From: Murimonas intestini
Lineage (GTDB): Bacteria; Bacillota; Clostridia; Lachnospirales; Lachnospiraceae
DNA length: 64,000 nucleotides
Direction of reading: 5' to 3'
NCBI GenBank assembly: GCA_003148945.1
Contig: QGGY01000015.1
Span: 71,338 to 135,337 of the forward strand
The position numbers and the translations under genes were made by a program. Shown piece by piece: positions 14,357 through 24,041 of this stretch; the first letter of the stretch is position 1, and the number at the start of each line of letters is the position of its first letter. The notes under the pieces are model-generated. The model saw only the letters and a list, made by a program, of their open reading frames with translations. It searched no databases and had not been told where the DNA came from.

Positions 14357-17300
14357 GTGATAACGATAGCTGAAAGCATTGGGGCAACCATAGAACTGGA
14401 CGGGGAAAAAGATTTTAAGGCGGGGGTGACCGCCTGTAATAAATCACTGACGGCATTAAAGACGGAGATGGGCCTTGTGAAGGCCCAGACAGAAGGACAG
14501 GCGAATTCGCTGGAAAGCCTGCAGAAAAAACATTCTGTACTTACAAAGATCCTGGAAGAACAGAACAACAAAGAAAAAGAAGTAAGAAAAGGGCTGGACA
14601 ATGCGGAACAGGCTTACAAAAATGTTGGAAATGGTCTGGATGCCTTAAAACAGAAATTAACAGCTGCAACAGCAGAGCTTGACCAGATGAGGCAGAGCAG
14701 CAGTTCGGCACCTGTGGATATTGCAAAGCAGGAGAAGGCGGTAGAAGAACTTAACCGGGAAATAGAAAAGGGGGAGAAGAATTACCAGACCGCGGGGAAC
14801 CGGGTGAAAGACTGGCAGGCGAAGCTGAACACAGCACAGGCACAGACTGTAAAAGCAACAAAGGCGCTGAATGAGAATGCTGCCTATATGGAAGAGGCAG
14901 AGAATGCCACGGATAAATGTGCCACAAGCATAGATAAGTTTGGAAAAGCCACCCAGGAAGCGACAGAAGTCTCAAGGAAATGGACAGAGGTATTAAGAGA
15001 TAAAGCGATAAGCAGCGCGGCAGATATCTTAAAGGATTCATTGACAGGAGCAGTAAGCTCAACATTAGAGCTTCAGGATGCATCAAACCAACTGAAAGCC
15101 AGCACGGGAGCTGGAGCAGCGGAAATGCAGAAAATGAACAGCGTCTTAAAGGATGCCTATAACAACAATTATGGGGAATCTTATGATGATGTTGCTGATG
15201 TGATGGAGCGGATCAGGCAGACACTGGGGGATATGGATGCATCCAACCTGCAGGAAATAACGGAAAGCGCGATCGCTCTGCGGGATACATTTGACATGGA
15301 TTATCAGGAACAGCTGCGCGCTGTAAAATCGCTGATGCAGAATTTTGGGATAGACTCAAAGCAGGCTTATAACCTGATTGTCCAGGGTGCACAGCAGGGC
15401 CTTAATAAAAATGATGACCTGTTGGACACTATAAACGAATATAGCTCCTATTACGCCGGCGCCGGAAGAAGTGCAGATGATTTCTTTAACAGTCTGAAAA
15501 ATGGGGCAGAAGCAGGGACATTCTCAGTAGATAAGCTGGGAGATGCCTACAAAGAGTTTACGATCCGGGCAAAAGATACAGCAACTACTACAACGGAAGG
15601 CTATCAGCTCCTGGGCCTGAATGCGGACAAGATGCGTGCACAGTTTGCGGCAGGCGGGGAAAGCGCAAGGCAGGCGACCGAGATCATCGTAAAGTCATTA
15701 TTCAGCCTGGATGATGATGTAAAGAGAAATCAGGCAGGAGTAGATCTTTTTGGTACCATGTGGGAAGACCTGGGAGAGAAAGGGATCCGTGCGCTTACCA
15801 GTGTTGAGGGAGGGATATCCTCTTCCTACAACGCAATGGACCGCCTGAAAAGTATTAAGTATGATTCTGTAACAAACTCCCTGGAAGAACTGGGAAGGAA
15901 ATTTAAGTCTGAGATATCAGAGCCGATCGTGGAGAATGTACTGCCAAAGGTAGTCGATGGTATATCAACTGTGATTGATAATATAGACCTCCTTATACCG
16001 GCAGTGACAGGAGTAGGCACGGCTTTTGTGGCCTATAAGACCATAACGGCTACAGTGACCGCATTCTCAGCTGCCACAGAGGGAGCAACAACAGCACAAA
16101 CGATATTTAATGCCGTATTAGGGGCAAACCCTGTGATCAAGATTGTAACTGCCGTGATAGCTGCAGGAGCGGCCATCATCACCTATGCAAATAATGCCGG
16201 GGAAGCATCGGCAGAAGTTGAAATGCTGGTGGAGGAAAATAAAAGAGTAGTAGCATCAGCAAACGAAGTCACAGAGTCTGTAGATAAGACGATCGCTTCT
16301 TACTCTGACAGTACGGCACAAATGGAAGCTCAAGGGCAGTATGCGGGTATCCTTGCTGAGAGGATATCAGGGTTAGCCGGGAAGACACAACTGAGCAGTT
16401 CAGAAATGGACGTTATGTATGGTTACATAGCCGAGCTAAACAGTATTGTGCCGGGCTTAAGCCTGGCTTATGACGAACAGGCCGGAAAGCTCAATATGAC
16501 CACAGAAGAGATGTACAAGAACATCGAGGCCAGCCAGAAGCAGATTGCACAGCAGGCGGCGCAGGAATATGCCATACAGTTGATCAAGAAAAAAACAGAA
16601 CTTGAAATAGAGTCGATAAAGTTACAGAACAGCGGTGCAGATATATCAGAACGTAGAAACACTCTTTTGGAAGAAGAGAATGACCTGATGCTGAAAGATG
16701 TAACAGGTATCACGGCATTGATATCAGGGAAAAAGGATGAACGTGAGGAGTATAAGCTGCTGACAGAACAGCAAGAAGATAATACGGATGCGGTAAAAGC
16801 AAACGAGGATGCTAAAAAGGAACTGGCAGCAGAGGAAGCGGCGGTCAAGAAATATCTGGAAGAGGCAGGGGTATCTTGGGATGAAGTGACCGGACAGGTC
16901 AATGCCAATACCACGGCAACGGATGCCAATACAGAGGCACAGGGGAAGAATAATACAACCCTCATGGAGAGTGCAAGCCAGATAGCAGAGACTTACACTT
17001 CCCTAAAGGAGAGCGTCACCGGAGCGCTGGAATCCCAGATGAACATGTTTGAGGAATTCAGCGCAGGCACTGAGATATCCACCTATGACCTCCTGCATAA
17101 CATGCAGAGCCAGATCGACGGGGTAACAAACTGGGCAGATAACCTGAATGTATTATCACAAAGAGGCATCAATGAAGGACTATTACAGCATCTGGCAGAG
17201 ATGGGACCGGAAGGGGCTAATTATGTAGCGGCTTTCGCGCGCATGTCAGATGATGAGCTGCAAAAGGCATCATCCATGTGGGAGGAATCCCTGGACATCA

Positions 17301-18394
17301 AAGACGGTGTACAAGAAAACATCAGCGGTATGATGGACGGGGTTACAACAGCTATTTCAGGCGGTAAGGATAAAGTTAAAGCTGCAATGCAGGAGGTAGG
17401 TGTAAATACCATTGCAGGATTGACTGAGAAACTTCAGGGCGGACAGGTAGAGGTAAAAGCAGCTGGCGATGATGTAGGACAAGCAGCTGTAGATGGGGCA
17501 AAGACCGGGGCAGGAACACATTCCCCTTCATGGAAGACAGAAGAAATAGGCCGGAACATGAATGAAGGTCTTGTGAACGGCCTTAAGCAGTCAAAAGGAA
17601 ACGTATCCAATACTGTACAGCAGATCCTGAATGAGATCATAAGGAGTGCATCATCTGGACTCAGGGCATCGAATTTTGCAAGCAGCGGACGTAATGTAAC
17701 TCTGGGTATGGCACAAGGTATTAATGCCGGGAGAAGCAATGTGACATCAGCTATGCAGATTCTGGCTACTCAGACACAGACCGCAGCAAGTACAGGTATG
17801 AATCCACTTAGGTATGCCGTATATGGTATGCAGGTACCTTCCGGCCTTGTGACAGGAATGAACAGAGGAAGGACAACGGTTGCCACAGCAGCAAAGAATT
17901 TAGGAATAACTGCCTACAATAATGTCAGGGTACCGAGCTTGTATAGCGATGGCCTAAACGTAGCGTATGGCCTTGCGAATGGTATAAGTGCAGGCAGATC
18001 TGCTGTGGTCAGTGCTGTGGCGAATATGTGTGCATCGGCAGTCAATCAGGCCAGATCGAGCCTGAAAATACATTCTCCTTCCGGGGTTTTTGCGGAAATA
18101 GGCGAGTATACTGCGGAAGGCTTTGGAGTAGGTTATGAAGATAAAATAGCAGATGTCAACGGCATGATAAAGAAGACAATGGATTACAGCCGCCTGAAGC
18201 CAGGGACAGGATCCGGAACGGCAGCAGGTGCCTCTATGGGGGCTGAAAGGATTATCATTGAGATGCCGATATATAACAACGGGATCTATGACAGGACTGA
18301 AATTGCAGAGATAGCAATGGAAGGACTGTCCAGAGCGCAGGGCAGGAAACTTGCCATAAAAGGAGGAATCCAAAATGTACGATATGCAGTATAA
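14357..18394 (+). CDS. tail tape measure protein
   Basis: 1345 residues if started at GTG 14357. The upstream GTG at 14330 lies inside the terminator hairpin and is rejected. An alternative is a non-standard ATA at 14366 after AGGTGAT, giving an N-terminus AESIGATIELDGEKDF. Residues 20-210 are coiled coil (QANSLESLQKKHSVL, with NKEKEVRKGLDNAEQAY) and a phage-tail tape domain follows (ASTGAGAAEMQKMNSVLKDA through SADDFFNSLKNG). There is a hydrophobic region near residues 560-620 and C-terminal repeats with THSPSWKTEEIG and IHSPSGVFAEIGEYTAEGFG. It sets tail length and reaches the cell during DNA entry. Its 3' end overlaps the Dit gene by 20 bases. Confidence 0.9.
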   Translation: MITIAESIGATIELDGEKDFKAGVTACNKSLTALKTEMGLVKAQTEGQANSLESLQKKHSVLTKILEEQNNKEKEVRKGLDNAEQAYKNVGNGLDALKQKLTAATAELDQMRQSSSSAPVDIAKQEKAVEELNREIEKGEKNYQTAGNRVKDWQAKLNTAQAQTVKATKALNENAAYMEEAENATDKCATSIDKFGKATQEATEVSRKWTEVLRDKAISSAADILKDSLTGAVSSTLELQDASNQLKASTGAGAAEMQKMNSVLKDAYNNNYGESYDDVADVMERIRQTLGDMDASNLQEITESAIALRDTFDMDYQEQLRAVKSLMQNFGIDSKQAYNLIVQGAQQGLNKNDDLLDTINEYSSYYAGAGRSADDFFNSLKNGAEAGTFSVDKLGDAYKEFTIRAKDTATTTTEGYQLLGLNADKMRAQFAAGGESARQATEIIVKSLFSLDDDVKRNQAGVDLFGTMWEDLGEKGIRALTSVEGGISSSYNAMDRLKSIKYDSVTNSLEELGRKFKSEISEPIVENVLPKVVDGISTVIDNIDLLIPAVTGVGTAFVAYKTITATVTAFSAATEGATTAQTIFNAVLGANPVIKIVTAVIAAGAAIITYANNAGEASAEVEMLVEENKRVVASANEVTESVDKTIASYSDSTAQMEAQGQYAGILAERISGLAGKTQLSSSEMDVMYGYIAELNSIVPGLSLAYDEQAGKLNMTTEEMYKNIEASQKQIAQQAAQEYAIQLIKKKTELEIESIKLQNSGADISERRNTLLEEENDLMLKDVTGITALISGKKDEREEYKLLTEQQEDNTDAVKANEDAKKELAAEEAAVKKYLEEAGVSWDEVTGQVNANTTATDANTEAQGKNNTTLMESASQIAETYTSLKESVTGALESQMNMFEEFSAGTEISTYDLLHNMQSQIDGVTNWADNLNVLSQRGINEGLLQHLAEMGPEGANYVAAFARMSDDELQKASSMWEESLDIKDGVQENISGMMDGVTTAISGGKDKVKAAMQEVGVNTIAGLTEKLQGGQVEVKAAGDDVGQAAVDGAKTGAGTHSPSWKTEEIGRNMNEGLVNGLKQSKGNVSNTVQQILNEIIRSASSGLRASNFASSGRNVTLGMAQGINAGRSNVTSAMQILATQTQTAASTGMNPLRYAVYGMQVPSGLVTGMNRGRTTVATAAKNLGITAYNNVRVPSLYSDGLNVAYGLANGISAGRSAVVSAVANMCASAVNQARSSLKIHSPSGVFAEIGEYTAEGFGVGYEDKIADVNGMIKKTMDYSRLKPGTGSGTAAGASMGAERIIIEMPIYNNGIYDRTEIAEIAMEGLSRAQGRKLAIKGGIQNVRYAV

Positions 18395-19070
18395 TGAGCG
18401 GACAGGCCGGAGTATGGGAGTACGGATAACACAGCGCCCGAATATTCCCATACCCGAAGAAAAAATAGAAACGTACAGCGTGGAGGGCAGGGACGGCAGT
18501 TTAACTGTGAGGACCGGTAAATACAAAGATATAGAAATAGAAATCCTGATGGGATTTTACGAAAAAAGAAGCCTTTGGGCGGAACGCCTAAGGGAAGTAA
18601 AAAAGTGGCTGCATAGCCAGGGACAGGGCAGATTAAAGTTTGCGGATGACCCTGGCTATTATTATAAGGTTAAATATGTAAAAGCAAAGGAATGTGAGCG
18701 GCAGCTTGGAAAGTTTGGGACTTTCGCAGCTACATTTGTATGCGAGCCATACGTGTATCTTGATTCGGGAGACATAGATATACCAATAGGAACCTTGGTG
18801 AATGAGTATGCAGCAGCACATCCGGTCTATCATATATCTGGAGAGGGCCAATGTACGTTGACGGTCAATAAAAATACTATGGTATGCAATGTTGGTCAGA
18901 TTCTGACCATTGATACTGATAGGATGGTAGCTTACCGGGAGGACGGTACCATTCATAATGCAGACGTGACGGGAGATTATGAGGGGTTGTGGCTGATCCA
19001 GGGAGAGAATACCGTAACAGCTACCAGCGGATTTAAAGTAACGGTACAGCCGATGTGGAGGCGCTTATGA
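18375..19070 (+). CDS. distal tail protein (Dit)
   Basis: 231 residues. The fold pattern of siphovirus distal tail proteins is seen: PIPEEKIETYSVEGRDGSLT (residues about 27-46), then REVKKWLHSQGQGRLKFADD and YYKVKYVKAKECERQLGKFG, followed by a beta-rich C-terminal half. A hexameric ring caps the tail tube and anchors the baseplate. AGGAGG at 18361 lies before the ATG; the stop overlaps the next start by four bases. Confidence 0.85.
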   Translation: MYDMQYNERTGRSMGVRITQRPNIPIPEEKIETYSVEGRDGSLTVRTGKYKDIEIEILMGFYEKRSLWAERLREVKKWLHSQGQGRLKFADDPGYYYKVKYVKAKECERQLGKFGTFAATFVCEPYVYLDSGDIDIPIGTLVNEYAAAHPVYHISGEGQCTLTVNKNTMVCNVGQILTIDTDRMVAYREDGTIHNADVTGDYEGLWLIQGENTVTATSGFKVTVQPMWRRL

Positions 19071-21814
19071 TACAGATATATAAAGCGGGTAATACAGATT
19101 ACAGCCGGAACGGAGATTATGTCCTTCAGCCAATATTATGTGAGTTTACATGCAAAATCAATGCAGAGTGGGAGCTAGAGCTAGAGCATGTGATAACTGA
19201 GGATGTCATAAGGCTGCTAATGATAGATTCGGTAATCAAGGCACCGGCCGGGATAAGAGGGATTGAGCAGGAGCAGCTCTTCAGGGTTTACAACACCGCA
19301 AAAGATTTCTACACCATCCACGCTTATGCAAGACCGGTATTCCTGGATGCGGCACAGGATTGTTTTATACCTGATTCCAGGCCAACAGATAAAAATGGGC
19401 AGCAGGCACTGGATATCATGTGCAGCGGCAGCAGGTATAGTGGAAAGACAGATATAGGTACCGTAAGTACTGCTTACTACATCAACAAAAACCTGATAGA
19501 GGCTATAAGCGGTGATGATGACAACGCATTCCTGAAACGCTGGGGCGGTGAGATTTTATACAATAATTATCAGATCATAATTAACAACCACATTGGAGGG
19601 GATTATGGAGCCAGGGCAGCATTTGGCTATAATTTGACCGGAGTGGAAGAAAGGGCAGATAAAGAGGACGTCATAACAAGGATCGTGCCTGTTGCCTACA
19701 ACGGGAGGATGTGCAGTAATCCTTATTATGTGGACTCGCCTAAAATTCACAATTATCCTTATATCCATCACCGTATTGTAAAATATGAACACATCAAGCT
19801 CAAAGAAGATATGCAGGGTGAACCTGATGAGGATGATCTTGTATTTAATACTTTGCCAGAGCTTCAGGCAAAACTGAGGGAATTGGCGGCAGAAGAGTTT
19901 AAAAAAGGGATAGACGTGCCGCAGGTAGCCTATAAGGTCACAATTGCGGATATAGCCCAGACAGAAGAGTATAAGGACATCAAAGACCTGGTGGAGATAT
20001 CCCTGGGTGATACAGTGGCCTGCACCAATAAGAGACTGGGTATCACTACACAGACCAGGTGTGTAGGAATTAGATATGATTGCGTCTCAGAGAGGATTCT
20101 GGAATTGAAACTGGGTGATGCTGTATGGGATGTTTCTGACAGCCTGACAGAGATTTATAAGGCTGTCACCGGAACCATAGATACTGGGAACGGTACACTT
20201 ATGGCGGACAAGGTTAAAGGAGTACTTAATCTCTTCAACGCACAATTAAAGTACCAAAAAAACGTGGCTCAGAAGCAGGATGTAAGAGCCATCTTATTTG
20301 AGGATACAGACACAGAAAGTGACAATTATGGTGCTTTGTGTATAGGGAGCCTGGGGCTGCAGATTGCGGACAAGAGGACGACAGACGGCCGAGAATGGGA
20401 CTGGACAACAGCAATCACTGCAAAGGGGGCAGTAGCAGACATCATAGCCACGGGCTATATGCTGGCAGACCGGATCAGAGGCGGAACACTGACATTAGGA
20501 GGCGCCAATAATGTAAATGGCGTATTCAAGGTCCTTGATAAAAAAGGGAATATTGTCATGTCAGCAGATACAAACGGAGTGAATATTAAAATAGGATCCG
20601 TGGAAGAGGATGCAATCAGTGAAGCATATAAAGGCAAGCTGCAGTCTCAGTTTAAAGTTAATACTGATGCGATCAGCGCGGAGGTCACCAGGGCGAAAGG
20701 AAGTGAAGAAACTTTAAGGTCGTCACTTAAAGTAACTTCAGATGCAGTCACGGCAGAAGTCAGTAGAGCAAAAGGAGCCGAGGAAACTTTAAAATCCTCT
20801 ATAAAAGTAACTTCGGATGCTGTAACTACTGAAGTTAATAGGGCGAAGGGCGCTGAAGAATCCCTAAAGTCTTCCATCAAAGTTACCGCAGATAATATAA
20901 ATTCAGAAGTGGCAAAAAAAGTAAATGGTACGCAGATAATCTCGACCATTAACCAGTCTGCTGAAGCTGTATCCATAAAAGCAGATAAGATTAACCTCAA
21001 CGGGGCGGTTACCGCCAACCAAAATTTTAAAATTTTGGAAGACGGCAGCATGGAAACAAAATACGCTAATATAAAAGGCGGTGAAATGAGTGTAGGAAGC
21101 AATTTTAAAGTTACAAATGGTGGGATAGTTTATGCGTTTGCACCTAAATTTGTTCTTGGAATGCAACTTGCAAAGAATATGTTTTCGTCAATTGAGGATG
21201 CAGATTATAAATACTATGCATGGTACTTAGGCGACAATTTATGGTTAGGCTCTCAAGATGGTGAAGATGTATGGATGCCCTCAATAAGGCCTCTTAAGAT
21301 ATCAGCGGCAGGTGATATATATTCATTTGGAAATATATCTTGTTTTGGTACAAAATCCAGGATTGCAGATACAAAAAATTTCAGTCAAAAGAAATTATAT
21401 TGCTATGAGATGGCAAGCCCTATGTTTGGGGATTGCGGGACTGGATGTACAGATGAAAATGGAGATTGCTATATAAGTATAGACCCTGTTTTTGAGGAGA
21501 CGATTGAGCAAGAGCCTATTGTGAAACTTACAAAATACGGGAAAGGAGAATTGTATGTTTCAGAAATTAACTCAGGTTATTTTGTTGTGAAAGGAGAACG
21601 TAATCTCAAGTTCGCCTGGGAGATTTTAGGAAAACAGAAAGGATTTGGTGGCCTTAGGTTAGAAAGCGATGTACCGGAAAAAGAAAGTATAGACAGGATA
21701 GAAAGCCTGTACGCAGGTGACAGGGAAAAAGAAATAGAGCCAATTTTGTGCTATAAGGAGGAATTAGAATATGATAAAGAGAGTGACGAGTTTTATGCAT
21801 CATACTACAGGTGA
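19067..21814 (+). CDS. tail-associated protein (Tal / phage minor structural protein)
   Basis: 915 residues from ATG 19067 (GGAGG at 19056-19060; ATGA overlap with Dit). The N-terminal 370 residues match prophage endopeptidase-tail proteins that form the baseplate hub (ELELEHVITEDVIRLLMI, then EEQLFRVYNTAKDFYTIHAY-type strands). Residues about 540-620 hold three 25-residue coiled-coil repeats (RAKGAEETLKSSIKVTSDAV and variants). The last 300 residues are a fibre-like C-terminal region of lower GC, likely receptor-binding. No peptidase catalytic motif is identified. The 44-bp overlap with the next gene is out of frame. Confidence 0.82.
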   Translation: MIQIYKAGNTDYSRNGDYVLQPILCEFTCKINAEWELELEHVITEDVIRLLMIDSVIKAPAGIRGIEQEQLFRVYNTAKDFYTIHAYARPVFLDAAQDCFIPDSRPTDKNGQQALDIMCSGSRYSGKTDIGTVSTAYYINKNLIEAISGDDDNAFLKRWGGEILYNNYQIIINNHIGGDYGARAAFGYNLTGVEERADKEDVITRIVPVAYNGRMCSNPYYVDSPKIHNYPYIHHRIVKYEHIKLKEDMQGEPDEDDLVFNTLPELQAKLRELAAEEFKKGIDVPQVAYKVTIADIAQTEEYKDIKDLVEISLGDTVACTNKRLGITTQTRCVGIRYDCVSERILELKLGDAVWDVSDSLTEIYKAVTGTIDTGNGTLMADKVKGVLNLFNAQLKYQKNVAQKQDVRAILFEDTDTESDNYGALCIGSLGLQIADKRTTDGREWDWTTAITAKGAVADIIATGYMLADRIRGGTLTLGGANNVNGVFKVLDKKGNIVMSADTNGVNIKIGSVEEDAISEAYKGKLQSQFKVNTDAISAEVTRAKGSEETLRSSLKVTSDAVTAEVSRAKGAEETLKSSIKVTSDAVTTEVNRAKGAEESLKSSIKVTADNINSEVAKKVNGTQIISTINQSAEAVSIKADKINLNGAVTANQNFKILEDGSMETKYANIKGGEMSVGSNFKVTNGGIVYAFAPKFVLGMQLAKNMFSSIEDADYKYYAWYLGDNLWLGSQDGEDVWMPSIRPLKISAAGDIYSFGNISCFGTKSRIADTKNFSQKKLYCYEMASPMFGDCGTGCTDENGDCYISIDPVFEETIEQEPIVKLTKYGKGELYVSEINSGYFVVKGERNLKFAWEILGKQKGFGGLRLESDVPEKESIDRIESLYAGDREKEIEPILCYKEELEYDKESDEFYASYYR

Positions 21815-21968
21815 GGGTGAGAGATTGACCTTTACATATTCAGAAATCAATGATGATGGGACATCGTCTAAAGACAATATAAAAGGATCTATCATTGTCT
21901 TAGATAAAACGATAAGTCAGAAGCTTGCAGATATAACAGATTTTATCAATGGTAAACTTCCAGAATAG
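21771..21968 (+). CDS. small tail-region protein
   Basis: 65 residues (MIKRVTSFMHHTTGEGERLT, then SSKDNIKGSIIVLDKTISQK). AAGGAGG at 21755-21761 precedes the ATG, which lies inside the end of the Tal gene. Small proteins of this type often accompany baseplate genes of Firmicute siphoviruses; function unknown. Confidence 0.65.
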   Translation: MIKRVTSFMHHTTGEGERLTFTYSEINDDGTSSKDNIKGSIIVLDKTISQKLADITDFINGKLPE

Positions 21969-21978
21969 GAGGCAAATG

Positions 21979-23322
21979 ATGCAGATTATAAAAGATATCT
22001 ATCTGGATTTTTATGATAATCATTTTGTAACCGTTAATGCAAAACAGAATGACACAGGGAGATACATAAGGGCTGAAATTATAAAAGATGGGACAGGATT
22101 CGAAATACCATCCGGTGCAGTGGTATCGATAGCAAGTGAAACTATCTGGAATAATTGTGAGGTTGAGGGAAATAAGATTCTGGCACCATTGTCAAAAGTG
22201 ATGCTGGATACCGCAGGGGAGCGTATCTGTCAGCTTGAAATTGTAAAAGGTGAAGAAAAGCTGACAACAGTATCATTTCAACTAAAAATAGAAAAGTCAG
22301 TGAGAAATGACGGAGCAATAGAAGGGAATATGGAGTTAGGCGTTTTGGATCAGGCAATATCGGATGCAAAGCGGATCACGCAGGAAGCCGAAACAACGGA
22401 AGCAGCCAGAAAGACTGCGGAAAATGCCAGAATATCTGCAGAGAATACCAGAAAGAATCAGGAGACAGCCAGGGTCAATGCAGAGACATCCCGTGTATCT
22501 GCTGAAAATACACGCAAAAGCCAGGAGACAGCAAGAGGTACCGCAGAGTCAGCCAGAGTGAACGCGGAAAACACCAGAAAGAGTCAGGAAACAGGGAGGG
22601 TGAATGCGGAGACAGCCAGGGTCACAGAGTTTGCAACTCTAAAAGCAGACGCGCAGGAAGCTACAGCAAGGGCAGAAGCAGCAGCGGCAGGTGATATTTC
22701 GGGCAAGACGGTGACTTATACCGAAAGTACGGCGGCGACAGCTCCTGCATCCGGTAGTAAGCTGTCTTTGATATCCGGCTGGCTTGTCGGAAAAGTGAAA
22801 AATTTAGTAACCAGAATGGGCACAGCTGAGACATCCATTACTGCACTAAACAGCAATTTTGTTGGCTGTACATTTTACCCAAATCTATTTAAAAATTATA
22901 CTACACTACCTGTTGAGCATACCGCTGTGGTTTGTCCCTGCACGGCATATGCTGTCCGGACGGGAAAATATCTGCATATCAATTATATGCTAACGGTGGA
23001 AGCAAATACAGCCGCGGGGAATGACGCAGCAAATACATATTTCGATTTTGGAATGAATTTAAATCCAATGAAGACATCTTTTTTCCCAAATGATGTGATT
23101 AAATCCTGTTCTAGAAATGAATGCATCTACTATAAAAAATCTACAGGTATCATAGACATCGAAAAGACATCATATGGAGCATATGCTGTATACAATAGTA
23201 CTTATAATGTAATGAACTTTGGTAGATTTTATACCAATGATGGCAAAATGGGTGCATGGCCACTAAAGTCTTTTTATGTCGGGTTAATCATTAAAGGTAC
23301 CATAGATATAATTTTGCAATAA
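21979..23322 (+). CDS. baseplate/receptor-binding fibre protein, currently expressed C-terminus
   Basis: 447 residues from ATG 21979, with AGGAGG at 21967-21972. Residues 1-125 are a BppU-like N-terminal beta domain that would dock to the baseplate (DIYLDFYDNHFVTVNAKQND, VVSIASETIWNNCEVEG). Residues about 135-215 are heptads such as TRKSQET, ARVNAEN and SRVSAEN, forming a coiled-coil stalk. After TALNSN (about residue 290) comes a unique 154-residue tip, starting FVGCTFYPNLFKNY. The change occurs exactly at a 17-bp repeat whose inverted partner begins a different tip on the other strand, so this gene is one state of a DNA-inversion switch. Confidence 0.85.
   Translation: MQIIKDIYLDFYDNHFVTVNAKQNDTGRYIRAEIIKDGTGFEIPSGAVVSIASETIWNNCEVEGNKILAPLSKVMLDTAGERICQLEIVKGEEKLTTVSFQLKIEKSVRNDGAIEGNMELGVLDQAISDAKRITQEAETTEAARKTAENARISAENTRKNQETARVNAETSRVSAENTRKSQETARGTAESARVNAENTRKSQETGRVNAETARVTEFATLKADAQEATARAEAAAAGDISGKTVTYTESTAATAPASGSKLSLISGWLVGKVKNLVTRMGTAETSITALNSNFVGCTFYPNLFKNYTTLPVEHTAVVCPCTAYAVRTGKYLHINYMLTVEANTAAGNDAANTYFDFGMNLNPMKTSFFPNDVIKSCSRNECIYYKKSTGIIDIEKTSYGAYAVYNSTYNVMNFGRFYTNDGKMGAWPLKSFYVGLIIKGTIDIILQ
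22841..22857 (+). repeat. left inverted repeat of the fibre inversion cassette
   Basis: CTGCACTAAACAGCAAT, coding ALNSN in the fibre protein; the exact inverted partner is 23931-23947. Including three bases upstream, ATTACTG and CAGCAAT form imperfect arms around the 7-base centre CACTAAA, the geometry of a tyrosine-recombinase core site. Confidence 0.9.
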
Positions 23323-23333
23323 ACTATAGTTTC

Positions 23334-23945
23334 TTAGCCCCCTAATCGCTCTATCGAAGTAGCTACAACATATTTTTGTGTGATATTAGGCAAATACAGT
23401 TTAAGATTTCCATAGCTATCAATACGTAAAGACGGAAATGTAGGCAAAGTATTTCCAATCGAAAAGATAGTTGCAATTTTACTGTCGTACACACTGTATT
23501 CGGAGTAGGCATTTCCGCTTGTTCCCACTGTGCGGCAGCAAATTTTGTAGCTAAAAGATTGATTATTGACTTTTAGCTGTGTCCCCAGGTATTCGATTGG
23601 CACTTCGGTAACTGTTGGCGTACCATTATTAGCTAAAATCGTATAGCTTTTATATTCAATTCGTAAATTGCTGTCATTCCATCCTGAAAAGACTCCATTT
23701 ATCTGAGAAATTGTTTTAATCGCCGTGCTACGAAAATCGCGTACAATGACCCGGCAGGAAGCGTACTCTGTGACTGGATATCTATATATCTCGATAATTA
23801 CGTCATTATCATTGGGTACAATACCATCTATACCACTTATATTTTGTCCCCAAAATACAGTCAGCCCATCAGTCCGTGCTTGTGCTATAAGAGCCTCAAC
23901 GCTTGTATTTGTTACGTGGTGGTATGTTATATTGCTGTTTAGTGC
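23334..23945 (-). CDS. silent alternative C-terminus of the fibre protein (inverted cassette)
   Basis: A 203-codon open frame on the minus strand without its own start or ribosome site. It begins ALNSN inside the right inverted repeat, continues ITYHHVTNTSVEALIAQA and ends SIERLGG followed by TAA at 23334-23336. It lies tail-to-tail with the expressed fibre end, 11 bp apart. Inverting 22841-23947 would fuse it in frame to the fibre stalk and replace the present 154-residue tip with about 198 different residues. The frame is intact throughout, with no stops or frameshifts, so it is kept under selection and is not a decayed remnant. Confidence 0.85.
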   Translation of the reverse strand, partial: ALNSNITYHHVTNTSVEALIAQARTDGLTVFWGQNISGIDGIVPNDNDVIIEIYRYPVTEYASCRVIVRDFRSTAIKTISQINGVFSGWNDSNLRIEYKSYTILANNGTPTVTEVPIEYLGTQLKVNNQSFSYKICCRTVGTSGNAYSEYSVYDSKIATIFSIGNTLPTFPSLRIDSYGNLKLYLPNITQKYVVATSIERLGG

Positions 23946-23947
23946 AG
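23931..23947 (-). repeat. right inverted repeat of the fibre inversion cassette
   Basis: Reverse complement reads CTGCACTAAACAGCAAT, a perfect 17-bp match to 22841-22857. Together they bound a 1,107-bp segment. Confidence 0.9.
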
Positions 23948-23995
23948 CAGTGAAAATACGGAAGAAAGGAAAAAGAATATGATGATAAGAGCACC

Positions 23996-24016
23996 GGACC
24001 CTCAGGGTCCTTTTTT
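23996..24016 (+). terminator. terminator downstream of the inversion cassette
   Basis: GGACCC and GGGTCC pair around TCA and are followed by TTTTTT. It ends transcription of whichever fibre version is in place, outside the invertible segment. Confidence 0.8.
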
Positions 24017-24041
24017 AATACCCGAAGGAAGGAGACTTAAA

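Noticed and set aside
23334-23603. Independent minus-strand 89-aa gene
   Set aside because: Its apparent start is an internal GTG without a ribosome site. The frame continues upstream to the inverted repeat, so it is part of the silent fibre tip.
21979-23947. Diversity-generating retroelement at the fibre gene
   Set aside because: No reverse transcriptase and no template/variable repeat pair is seen. The variation is explained by an inverted cassette.
23979-24041. N-terminal extension of the XhlA-like protein
   Set aside because: It would be translated through the 23996-24016 terminator hairpin, while ATG 24042 has a good ribosome site.
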